NCBI GenBank assembly: GCA_003661185.1
Contig: QMVQ01000094.1
Coordinates: 1-6,483, forward strand
DNA length: 6,483 nucleotides
Origin: Candidatus Alkanophagales archaeon
Lineage (GTDB): Archaea > Halobacteriota > Syntropharchaeia > Alkanophagales > B39-G2
Direction: 5' to 3'
The notes beneath the pieces are model-generated. The model was not told where the DNA came from and searched no databases. It saw only the letters and a program-made list of their open reading frames with translations. Position numbers and translations under genes: made by a program. Shown piece by piece: positions 1-5,983 of this stretch (the stretch's first letter is position 1; each line of letters begins with the position of its first letter).

Positions 1-12
1 ACGCTTCCGGGA

Positions 13-72
13 TTGCTTGCGATGCCGACTGCGTGCTTCGGCTCAGCGCCGGCTTGTCGGCAATCGCAGCAA
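13..72. repeat. Long imperfect hairpin with UUCG-type apical loop
   Basis: The left arm TTGCTTGCGATGCCGAC (13-29) pairs with the right arm GTCGGCAATCGCAGCAA (56-72). The helix has about 16 base pairs and two single-base bulges (T17 and A62). Inside, GCG (31-33) can pair with CGC (47-49), and C36-TTCG-G41 forms a stable cUUCGg-type tetraloop if transcribed. No T-run follows on either strand, so an ordinary terminator is not evident. On the minus strand a TTTATATA box (96-89) would place a start at about 66-70, close to the base of this hairpin, so a minus-strand structured RNA or leader is possible. The pairing is seen directly; the function is unknown. Confidence 0.5.
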
Positions 73-85
73 CTTTATGATTTGA

Positions 86-97
86 GCATATATAAAA
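86..97. promoter_or_regulatory. TATA-like element usable in both directions
   Basis: An AT-rich core TATATAAA (89-96) reads as TTTATATA on the minus strand, which matches the archaeal TATA box. Read leftward, it would start a transcript near 66-70 at the hairpin. Read rightward, it would start near 118 and run through the stem-loops at 111-138 and 170-199. No start codon with a long frame follows closely in either direction within the window. Any product is therefore either a non-coding RNA or the leader of a gene to the left. Confidence 0.35.
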
Positions 98-110
98 TTA
101 TCGGTCGAAA

Positions 111-138
111 TCAGGCATCATACATTGCTGACGCCTGA
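111..138. repeat. Short inverted repeat
   Basis: TCAGGC (111-116) pairs with GCCTGA (133-138) around a 16-base loop. The stem is weak on its own. It is listed because it sits in a gene-free stretch with two stronger stem-loops. Confidence 0.25.
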
Positions 139-169
139 AAAAGTGTGTAAAGCTCGAACCAGCCATTAA

Positions 170-199
170 GCTGCGTTGCGGCGCTCCGCTCCTCGCAGC
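170..199. repeat. Nested stem-loop upstream of the kptA fusion
   Basis: An outer stem GCTGCG (170-175)/CGCAGC (194-199) encloses an inner stem GCGG (178-181)/CCGC (186-189) closed by a four-base loop, CGCT (182-185). Internal loops of 2 and 4 bases separate the two helices. An alternative pairing TTGCG (176-180)/CGCAA (201-205) excludes part of this structure. It ends just before the TATA-like box at 208-215, so it could end a transcript arriving from the left or act as an operator. No T-run follows. Confidence 0.35.
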
Positions 200-207
200 A
201 CGCAAGC

Positions 208-215
208 CTTATATC
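208..215 (+). promoter_or_regulatory. TATA box for the MTHFS-KptA fusion gene
   Basis: CTTATATC resembles the archaeal TATA consensus. Its centre is about 46 bases before the ATG at 258, which predicts a start near 237-240 and a leader of about 20 bases that includes the GGTGGT ribosome site. This placement puts the alternative TTG codon at 231 upstream of the expected transcript and so supports the ATG. Confidence 0.45.
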
Positions 216-248
216 AAGGGCAATGCTAATTTGAGCAGAGAGCTTGCC

Positions 249-254
249 GGTGGT
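249..254 (+). promoter_or_regulatory. Ribosome binding site deciding the start at 258
   Basis: GGTGGT lies 3 bases before ATG 258. The same hexamer precedes pfdA, and similar GGTG-type sites precede ftsY and albA. The TTG at 231, which would add nine residues, has no such site. Confidence 0.55.
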
Positions 255-257
255 ATT

Positions 258-1493
258 ATGGCAGCATTTAAGAGCAAGAAGCAAGTGAGGGCGGAGGTGT
301 GGGGGAGAATGCTCGAGTTGGGCGTCGCCCGCCCTTTTAACAAAATTCCCCCGTTCCCCGGGCAGGAAGCCGCTGCCTCCCTCTTGCGGACACTTGACGT
401 TTATAAAGACGCTGCGAGGATATTCGTGCCTCCGGACGCCGCTCAATACCATGTTAGACTTAACGCTCTGAAAGACGGAAAGGTGGTCATAATGGCAACG
501 CCTGCGCTTGCCGAAGGCTTTTACGAGCTCGATCCCACCGCCGTCGACGAAAAGGTGTGGCGCTTAGCTGTCCGCAGCAAGGAGGTCTTTAAATACGGTA
601 GGCGGCTGAAAACTTCGCTTGAGGATATCGGAAAGGTTGATTTGATGGTCACTGGCGCCGTTGCCGTGAGCCGGGGTGATGGGTGCCGCATCGGCAAGGG
701 CACCGGCTTCTTCGACCTCGAATACGCAATCCTTAAGGAAATAGGAAGTGTCGGCGAGACCACGCCCATCATTGCCGTCGTCCACGACTCACAAGTCTTT
801 GACGAACTGCCTCATGACAAAAACGACGTTGCCGTGAACTTCATTGTCACGCCTTCCCAAATAATCAAGATAGAAAAGCCGAGGAAAAGACCGGTGGGTA
901 TAGATTGGAAACGCATTGACAACAGTAGAATTTTAAAAATAAGACCACTTATGGAGCTTGAGACCAAAATAAAGATAAGCAAGGCGATAAGTTATATCCT
1001 AAGGCACAAGCCGTCGCCGAAAATGCGGAAAGACGGCTTCATGAGCTTAAAAGCGCTTTTAAAAGATTTGCGCAAGAGGGTCCCTTATGCGAATGAAGAG
1101 CTTATAGTTGAGGTCGTGGAAAACGACCCCAAAGGGCGTTACGAGCTTAGGGATGGGATGATACGGGCGAGATATGGACACTCGATAGACGTTCAAATAA
1201 AGCTCCCAGCGGCGGACGTCGCCACACTCTACCACGGCACGACCGAAGATGCTGCCGCTGAGATTCTGCGAGAGGGATTGAAGCCCGTGGGCCGGCGTAA
1301 AGTGCACCTGTCGGCGAGCGTCGAGGACGCCATCGAAGTCGGAAAGAGAAGGACGGACAGACCTGTCGTTTTGAGAATAGATGCGAAGGCAGCGCTGGCG
1401 GAGGGCGTTCGGATAGAAAAGGCGACCGACCGTGTTTACGTCGCGGACTTCATCCCGCCAGAATTTATAAGTCTGCTGGATGGGGACCGTTAG
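258..1493 (+). CDS. kptA: Fusion: 5-formyl-THF cyclo-ligase-like domain + RNA 2'-phosphotransferase (KptA/Tpt1)
   Basis: This is a 411-residue two-domain protein; starting at TTG 231 would give 420. Residues about 1-232 form an MTHFS-like domain of the MTHFSD/COG0212 branch. Its nucleotide-loop motif RIGKGTGFFDLEY (144-156) is followed by the usual HDSQV and TPSQII segments and the family's normal C-terminal tail. Residues about 232-411 form a full KptA/Tpt1 domain: ILRHKP (247-252), IRARYGHS (302-309), YHGTT (325-329), HLSAS (350-354), VGKRR (361-365) and DFIPPEFI (397-404). KptA transfers an internal RNA 2'-phosphate to NAD+, giving ADP-ribose 1''-2'' cyclic phosphate and nicotinamide. The predicted Arg-His-Arg-Arg active-site set appears intact (R248, H249, R303 and probably R364). 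The first domain's substrate is uncertain, since COG0212 proteins are often not true cyclo-ligases. A methionine codon at 951 lies at the domain junction and could start a separate 180-residue KptA. Domain identification is confident; the joint role is inference. Confidence 0.9.
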   Translation: MAAFKSKKQVRAEVWGRMLELGVARPFNKIPPFPGQEAAASLLRTLDVYKDAARIFVPPDAAQYHVRLNALKDGKVVIMATPALAEGFYELDPTAVDEKVWRLAVRSKEVFKYGRRLKTSLEDIGKVDLMVTGAVAVSRGDGCRIGKGTGFFDLEYAILKEIGSVGETTPIIAVVHDSQVFDELPHDKNDVAVNFIVTPSQIIKIEKPRKRPVGIDWKRIDNSRILKIRPLMELETKIKISKAISYILRHKPSPKMRKDGFMSLKALLKDLRKRVPYANEELIVEVVENDPKGRYELRDGMIRARYGHSIDVQIKLPAADVATLYHGTTEDAAAEILREGLKPVGRRKVHLSASVEDAIEVGKRRTDRPVVLRIDAKAALAEGVRIEKATDRVYVADFIPPEFISLLDGDR

Positions 1494-1542
1494 GCGGTAT
1501 GTTGTTCGGTGAAGGGGAGGGGGCTTCTTGCCATTAAGTTCC

Positions 1543-1550
1543 AATATAAA
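1543..1550 (+). promoter_or_regulatory. TATA-like box before pfdA
   Basis: AATATAAA sits in the 87-base gap after the fusion gene, centred about 35 bases before ATG 1581. A start would fall near 1572, giving a very short leader. It suggests that pfdA-ftsY-ipk can be transcribed independently of the gene upstream. The placement is borderline. Confidence 0.35.
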
Positions 1551-1569
1551 GAAAATCAATTAGTTCAGG

Positions 1570-1575
1570 GGTGGT
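1570..1575 (+). promoter_or_regulatory. Ribosome binding site of pfdA
   Basis: GGTGGT lies 5 bases before ATG 1581 and supports this start over the later methionine codons at 1638 and 1641. Confidence 0.6.
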
Positions 1576-1580
1576 AAAAG

Positions 1581-2039
1581 ATGGAAGAGCGTGCTGGGAG
1601 GAATGAGCGTGCGGAGGCGCAAGAGGCGCAGGCGTTAATGATGCGGCTTCGACAATACCAGACGCAAGCGGACGCCCTGACGCAGGAGCTCGTCCTTGTT
1701 CAGCAATCGGTAGCCGAGTATGAGAGGGCTATGGAGACCATAAAATACCTGAAGAAATTGAAGGCGGGCGATGAGCTGCTTGTGTCCGTCGGCGCCGGCG
1801 CTTCGGTGTATGCGACGCTGAGCACTCCTGAAAAGGTAATAATAAATTTGGGGGCGGGTGTGAGCGCCGAAAAGGACCCCGACAGCGCCATTGAGAGCTT
1901 GAAGGAGCGAAGGGACGAGTTGGATAAGCGGCGGGCTGAAATAACAGAACTGCTACAGAGGTTGGAGCAGGAGGCGCAAAAGGTGCAGGCACGGCTCCAA
2001 GAAATACTCGCAAGGCAGGAGCAGGCGAGACAAGGATAA
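1581..2039 (+). CDS. pfdA: Prefoldin subunit alpha
   Basis: This 152-residue protein is the alpha subunit of archaeal prefoldin (GimC), a cytosolic jellyfish-shaped hexamer of two alpha and four beta subunits. Prefoldin holds unfolded chains and passes them to the thermosome. The layout is the family's: an N-terminal coiled-coil helix (about 8-60, rich in Q, E and L), a beta-hairpin region of small and hydrophobic residues (GDELLVSVGAGASVYATL at about 63-80, then VIINLGAGV at about 86-94), and a C-terminal coiled coil (about 100-150, heavily charged). Length is normal for the family. ftsY follows after 25 bases in the same direction, a conserved archaeal arrangement, so the two are probably co-transcribed. 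Nothing is missing or odd in the protein. Confidence 0.92.
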   Translation: MEERAGRNERAEAQEAQALMMRLRQYQTQADALTQELVLVQQSVAEYERAMETIKYLKKLKAGDELLVSVGAGASVYATLSTPEKVIINLGAGVSAEKDPDSAIESLKERRDELDKRRAEITELLQRLEQEAQKVQARLQEILARQEQARQG

Positions 2040-2055
2040 CAATACGCACGGCGAC

Positions 2056-2060
2056 GTGGT
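2056..2060 (+). promoter_or_regulatory. Ribosome binding site of ftsY (also an alternative GTG start)
   Basis: GTGGT lies 4 bases before ATG 2065 and resembles the GGTGGT sites of neighbouring genes. The GTG at 2056 is in frame and could be read as a start adding M-V-Q. Its role as a ribosome site and the typical FtsY N-terminus MFERLRQKF favour 2065. Confidence 0.5.
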
Positions 2061-2064
2061 TCAG

Positions 2065-3000
2065 ATGTTCGAGCGGCTGAGGCAGAAGTTCAAGGCGTTT
2101 ACGAAGAGCGTTGGGGAGAAGGTGCAGGAGGTCAAAACAGTCATCACTGAAGGCGAGGTAATCCTCGACAGTAAAGACTTAGAAGAGCCGCTGGAGGAGT
2201 TGGAGCTCGCACTGCTCGAGAGCGACGTGGCGTTGCCCGTGGCTGAGAGCATCATTGAGGCTGTAAAAAACGAGCTTGTGGGGCGGCGGAAGAAGTTGCT
2301 ACGGCGCACTGAAGATGTCGTCATGGAGGCTTTGCGGGAGGCGTTGCTGCGCTCGCTCTTTCCGTGTGAGTTCGACTTCGACGAGTTCGTCAAGCATTGC
2401 GAGAAGCCCGTTCGCATAGTCTTTGTCGGCGTGAACGGTACAGGTAAAACTACCACGATCGCAAAACTCGCAAAACGCCTCCTTGACAATGGATATTCTG
2501 TCGTGCTCGCCTGTGCCGATACTTTTAGAGCGGGCGCTGCCGAGCAGCTCGAAACGCACGCAAGGAACCTCGGCGTGAAACTCATAAAACACCAATACGG
2601 CGCAGATCCCGCCGCCGTCGTTTACGACGCCGTCGAATATGCAAGGGCGCACCGCCGCGATGTTGTTCTTGCGGACACTGCCGGCAGGATGCACACGAAC
2701 ATTAACCTGATGGAGCAGCTCCGCAAAATCTGCCGAGTGAACTCACCACACCTAAAAATCTTCGTTGACGAAGCTGTCGCGGGCAATGACGCCGTCGAGC
2801 GGGCGACTCGCTTCAACGACGCCGTCGGGATTGACGCTTCCATATTAACAAAGCTCGATGCCGACCCTAAGGGGGGTGCCGCCATCTCAATAGCCCATGT
2901 TACTGGCAAACCAATAATCTTCGTCGGCACTGGACAAGGCTACGACGACCTCCAGAAGTTTGATGCCACTTGGCTTGTGGAGAGGCTCGTTGGTCCTTAA
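2065..3000 (+). CDS. ftsY: Signal recognition particle receptor FtsY
   Basis: This 311-residue SRP GTPase docks ribosome-SRP complexes at the membrane and hands the nascent chain to the SecYEG translocon. Residues about 1-100 form the charged N-terminal helix and the N domain, with the ALLESDVAL motif at 49-57. The NG GTPase domain follows: G1 GVNGTGKT (122-129), G2 DTFRAGA (152-158), G3 DTAGR (204-208), G4 TKLD (262-265) with DPKGGA (267-272), and G5 GTGQ (288-291). There is no long acidic A domain, as is usual for short archaeal FtsY. All nucleotide-binding motifs are intact. It sits 25 bases after pfdA, and ipk starts 7 bases after its stop, so an operon is likely. SRP54 is excluded because the methionine-rich M domain is absent. 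Confidence 0.96.
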   Translation: MFERLRQKFKAFTKSVGEKVQEVKTVITEGEVILDSKDLEEPLEELELALLESDVALPVAESIIEAVKNELVGRRKKLLRRTEDVVMEALREALLRSLFPCEFDFDEFVKHCEKPVRIVFVGVNGTGKTTTIAKLAKRLLDNGYSVVLACADTFRAGAAEQLETHARNLGVKLIKHQYGADPAAVVYDAVEYARAHRRDVVLADTAGRMHTNINLMEQLRKICRVNSPHLKIFVDEAVAGNDAVERATRFNDAVGIDASILTKLDADPKGGAAISIAHVTGKPIIFVGTGQGYDDLQKFDATWLVERLVGP

Positions 3001-3007
3001 CTTGAAA

Positions 3008-3817
3008 ATGAGTGAGTTGCGTGTCCTCAAAATCGGCGGCAGCGTCATTACCAATAAAAGCAAAGAGGAGACTCCCAAACCCGACCAGATGCGGCGGATT
3101 TCTGAAGAGGTAAAAAGAAGTGGCGTTTCAAAACTGGTCTTAATACACGGCGCCGGTTCCTTCGGACACCCACAGGCAAAGAAGTATTTCGAGAGCAAGG
3201 ACGTTCGTGACGCTTTAAAAACGCATGCCGCCGTCAAAAGGCTGAACGGCATGTTCCTCGAAGCTTTAAGCGATGTCGGTCTTGAAGTCGTGCCTGTGCA
3301 CCCGATGAGCTGTGCAGTGATGCGTGGCGGCGTTCTGAGGACGATGAGCCTTGAGCCCGTCCGTCTTGCTTTGACGAAGCGTGTGATCCCGGTGCTGCAC
3401 GGCGACATCTGCTTAGACGAGCTTCGCGGCTTCTCCATACTCTCTGGCGACGAAATTCTCGTGCACGTCGCCGCCGCTTTCAAAGCATCAAAAGCGGGGG
3501 CAGGCGTGCGAGAAGACGGCGTCTTCGCAAAGCAAGATTCCAAAATTTATATGCTCCGTGAAATAACGCCCTCAAATTTTGAGGCATTACGCCCCGAAAT
3601 TGAGGAGTTCGAGCGTTTTCTGTTGTCGGAGTCGGTGGCGACGGCGGCGGCGGAAGAGCACGACGTCACGGGACGCATGCTGTCGAAGGTCGAGAGGCTC
3701 TTGGGGCTGGCGACGGCGCACAGCGTGCCCTCTCTTATTTTTAATGCTGAAAAGGAGGGTAACGTTTTGAAATTCTTACGCGGCGAGAAAGTTCTTGGAA
3801 CAGTAGTGAGCCCTTAG
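3008..3817 (+). CDS. ipk: Isopentenyl phosphate kinase
   Basis: This 269-residue amino-acid-kinase-fold enzyme uses ATP to convert isopentenyl phosphate to isopentenyl diphosphate. That is the last step of the archaeal mevalonate route, which feeds ether-lipid, quinone and dolichol synthesis. Visible motifs are VLKIGGSVIT (6-15, nucleotide loop with K8), IHGAGSFGH (46-54, ending in the family's substrate-binding histidine H54), HGD (131-133), LSGDEI (145-150), and GVREDGVF followed by the DVTGRM segment near the C-terminus. Length is typical (about 250-270). The frame is open upstream to an ATG at 2960 inside ftsY, but those extra 16 residues match nothing in the family, so 3008 is chosen. 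The stop lies 13 bases from the end of the convergent DUF2124 gene. No other mevalonate gene is adjacent. Confidence 0.92.
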   Translation: MSELRVLKIGGSVITNKSKEETPKPDQMRRISEEVKRSGVSKLVLIHGAGSFGHPQAKKYFESKDVRDALKTHAAVKRLNGMFLEALSDVGLEVVPVHPMSCAVMRGGVLRTMSLEPVRLALTKRVIPVLHGDICLDELRGFSILSGDEILVHVAAAFKASKAGAGVREDGVFAKQDSKIYMLREITPSNFEALRPEIEEFERFLLSESVATAAAEEHDVTGRMLSKVERLLGLATAHSVPSLIFNAEKEGNVLKFLRGEKVLGTVVSP

Positions 3818-3830
3818 TCGAGGCGTGCGG

Positions 3831-4304
3831 TTAAGGATAGCCGCCGCTCGCAACGTCAATTACACCGTTTATGACGGCGTCGAACTTTATTTTTGAGAGC
3901 CAGTTCTGCCGTTCGAAGATGTTCATGAAGCAGAAGCCGATGACCCTCGCCGACGGCTTGCAGACCTCTTTTAGGAATTTAAGAACGTCGTCGGCGTCGC
4001 ACGGATACTTCGGCATCGCCAGCCCGCCAAGCACGACGACTGCATCTGCATTCTTCGGGTCAGCAGGCTCGTCCATGACGCAATAGCCGACGTTCTCGAC
4101 AAGCTTCATACTCCTTGCCTCGTTAACGTCAGCGTTCGGCACGTAAACCATCTTGAAATTTCTGTTGCGGACGGCGTATGCGAGAAGTTCGGCAAACGGC
4201 GTGCAGACGCCGACCGTGCCCGTAAAAACCACCTTTGCGTCTTCTTTTACATCCTTGAGACTCTCCCTAAACGCATCTAACAACCCGGTTATCCCGCGTT
4301 TCAT
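3831..4304 (-). CDS. DUF2124 family protein, function unknown
   Basis: This 157-residue soluble protein resembles the archaeal DUF2124 family, recognised from memory by the pattern FTGTVGVCTPFAELLAYAVR (27-46) and VVLGGLAMP (90-98). The predicted fold alternates beta strands and helices, Rossmann-like: KVVFTG, KMVYVPN, AVVVLGG and RVIGFCF are likely strands, each followed by a helix. Five cysteines (34, 75, 102, 115, 125) are notable for a protein of this size; C34 and C125 lie at strand ends where a catalytic or metal site could form. There is no signal peptide or membrane segment. AAAGGA (minus strand, 4315-4310) precedes the ATG. It lies 87 bases downstream of pyrB on the same strand and may be co-transcribed with it. 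I do not know the function. Confidence 0.8.
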   Translation of the reverse strand: MKRGITGLLDAFRESLKDVKEDAKVVFTGTVGVCTPFAELLAYAVRNRNFKMVYVPNADVNEARSMKLVENVGYCVMDEPADPKNADAVVVLGGLAMPKYPCDADDVLKFLKEVCKPSARVIGFCFMNIFERQNWLSKIKFDAVINGVIDVASGGYP

Positions 4305-4309
4305 AAGCT

Positions 4310-4315
4310 TCCTTT
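4310..4315 (-). promoter_or_regulatory. Ribosome binding site of the DUF2124 gene
   Basis: On the minus strand AAAGGA lies 5 bases before the ATG at 4304. It is a purine-rich site, differing from the GGTG-type sites of the other genes. The 87-base gap to pyrB shows no clear TATA box. Confidence 0.4.
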
Positions 4316-4391
4316 AGGCGCTGGGCATTTCAAGCTAACGCACAACGCCGTCTGGTGATGCTTAGGGAACTTTGCTGCAGCTCGTTACAGC

Positions 4392-5369
<978 letters not shown>

Positions 5370-5375
5370 CTAACA

Positions 5376-5384
5376 GATAAAATT
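5376..5384 (-). promoter_or_regulatory. TATA-like box for pyrB
   Basis: On the minus strand AATTTTATC is centred about 28 bases before the ATG at 5351, so the transcript would begin almost at the start codon. No GGTG-type ribosome site precedes the ATG, which fits leaderless translation. An independent promoter also fits the terminator-like tract between albA and pyrB. Confidence 0.45.
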
Positions 5385-5392
5385 ACAGCCTT

Positions 5393-5422
5393 AAAAATCA
5401 AAAAAGGGAATAAAATAAAAAA
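5393..5422 (-). terminator. T-rich terminator after albA
   Basis: Immediately after the albA stop codon, the minus strand carries runs of T (six T, then four T, then six T and five T) broken by only a few other bases. Archaeal RNA polymerase terminates at oligo-T tracts without needing a hairpin. It separates albA from pyrB. Confidence 0.65.
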
Positions 5423-5701
5423 CTATTTCTTTATGCCCAGCACGATTTCTATCGAGGAGACGTTCGCTTTTTGTCCTCCTTCTCCTTCGATTTCTTCGGT
5501 GCTTATTTTTATGTCTCTTACCTCAGCGTTCGGCATAAACTTGTTGCGCACGACCTCTGCGGTATCCACAGCCCTCGAAATAGAACGTCCTCGGGCTTTT
5601 ATCACCACTTCCTCGCTGCCGTTGTTGAACTGCGTCACGACCGCCAACACGTAGCTCATCACAGGTTTGTTACCTACGTATATCACGTTGTCCTCCGGCA
5701 T
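5423..5701 (-). CDS. albA: DNA/RNA-binding protein Alba
   Basis: This 92-residue protein is an archaeal chromatin protein that forms dimers, coats DNA and also binds RNA. It begins with [20 protein letters not shown] (6-25), the most conserved block of the family. K12 corresponds to the lysine that is acetylated in Sulfolobus Alba. [20 protein letters not shown] (32-51) and the beta-hairpin and strands DIKISTEEI (63-71) to [10 protein letters not shown] (83-92) complete the fold. Length and motifs are normal. GGGTGGG lies 3 bases before the ATG. The promoter-like box lies much further away (5863-5874), leaving a leader of about 140 bases with several inverted repeats, unusual for an archaeal mRNA. 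Transcription ends at the T-rich tract directly after the stop. Confidence 0.95.
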   Translation of the reverse strand: MPEDNVIYVGNKPVMSYVLAVVTQFNNGSEEVVIKARGRSISRAVDTAEVVRNKFMPNAEVRDIKISTEEIEGEGGQKANVSSIEIVLGIKK

Positions 5702-5704
5702 GTT

Positions 5705-5711
5705 CCCACCC
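5705..5711 (-). promoter_or_regulatory. Ribosome binding site of albA
   Basis: On the minus strand GGGTGGG ends 3 bases before the ATG at 5701. GGTG sits at the same distance from the start as in the KptA fusion gene. Confidence 0.6.
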
Positions 5712-5712
5712 G

Positions 5713-5723
5713 CTTTCTGTTAT
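5713..5723 (-). repeat. 11-base inverted repeat, albA copy
   Basis: On the minus strand this reads ATAACAGAAAG, identical to the plus-strand sequence at 5984-5994. It lies just upstream of the albA ribosome site, inside the predicted leader. Confidence 0.45.
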
Positions 5724-5730
5724 CGTCTCA

Positions 5731-5744
5731 CCGCCGACCGGCGG
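5731..5744. repeat. 14-base palindrome in the albA leader
   Basis: CCGCCG-AC-CGGCGG has two perfect 6-base arms around 2 bases. As DNA it could be an operator for a dimeric regulator; as RNA it folds as a 5-bp stem with a four-base loop (GACC on the plus strand). It lies 30 bases upstream of the albA start. Confidence 0.45.
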
Positions 5745-5771
5745 CTCCAGCTCCTCAGCGGCTTCGACGTC

Positions 5772-5808
5772 GTGGGCAGGTTACGCTCATCATGCTCAGC
5801 CTGCCCAC
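5772..5808. repeat. 9-bp perfect stem-loop in the albA leader
   Basis: GTGGGCAGG (5772-5780) pairs perfectly with CCTGCCCAC (5800-5808) around a 19-base loop. It is the strongest uninterrupted stem in the window. On the minus strand the loop contains ATGATGA, which matches the C-box consensus by sequence, but no properly spaced D or D' box accompanies it. Confidence 0.5.
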
Positions 5809-5822
5809 CGCCAAGGTAGCTT

Positions 5823-5855
5823 GCTGGAGCATGCGTCCCAGCCTACTGGAAGTAG
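5823..5855. repeat. Two adjacent small hairpins near the albA transcript start
   Basis: GCTGG (5823-5827) pairs with CCAGC (5838-5842), and directly beside it CTACT (5843-5847) pairs with AGTAG (5851-5855) around three bases. The predicted albA transcript start (about 5842) falls between them. The first may therefore be the leader's 5' hairpin, and the second could be a promoter-proximal DNA site. Confidence 0.35.
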
Positions 5856-5862
5856 CTTTGAA

Positions 5863-5874
5863 CTTATATTTAAA
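5863..5874 (-). promoter_or_regulatory. TATA box for albA leader transcript
   Basis: The minus strand reads TTTAAATATAAG, a good archaeal TATA-like element. A start would be expected near 5842, about 140 bases before the albA ATG. The element is nearly symmetric and could also act rightward, with a start near 5894. No nearer TATA box for albA is visible in the GC-rich leader. Confidence 0.5.
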
Positions 5875-5983
5875 CTTTTCCTCCCCCTCTGCCTCATACT
5901 AAGAGATGCCTGCTGGGAAGGCACGTAAGCGTCTTTCCAGTTATCCCTGCCGCTTTGCAAAACATGCGCAGAATGAGCGTGTA

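Noticed and set aside
3..80. Open frame to a TGA at 78-80, reading ASGIACDADCVLRLSAGLSA and five more residues, as the C-terminus of an upstream gene
   Set aside because: Only 25 codons are visible and I recognise no family. The stretch coincides with a long inverted repeat that fits a structured RNA better. Sequence to the left would decide it.
100..231. tRNA-like T-loop motif GGTTCGAGC on the minus strand (159-151)
   Set aside because: The flanking bases do not form a five-pair T stem and no acceptor stem pairs around it.
1059..1559. Minus-strand open frame of 166 codons opposite the KptA domain
   Set aside because: It overlaps a conserved coding region on the other strand and its translation shows no family features.
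2960..3007. Upstream ATG extending ipk by 16 residues into ftsY
   Set aside because: The added residues are not part of the kinase fold and lie within the conserved end of FtsY; ATG 3008 immediately precedes the first kinase strand.
5755..5793. Short Arg-rich leader peptide on the minus strand (MMSVTCPRRRSRR)
   Set aside because: Twelve or thirteen codons with no ribosome site, and no known reason for arginine attenuation before albA; chance is the simplest explanation.
5770..5860. C/D box guide RNA on the minus strand, from ATGATGA (C box) and nearby CTGA sequences
   Set aside because: The CTGA elements are not at the roughly 12-base guide spacing expected in archaeal C/D RNAs, and a paired C'/D' set is missing.
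5792..5902. 36-codon plus-strand frame starting at ATG 5792
   Set aside because: It has no ribosome site, no recognisable product, and crosses the albA promoter and hairpins antisense.
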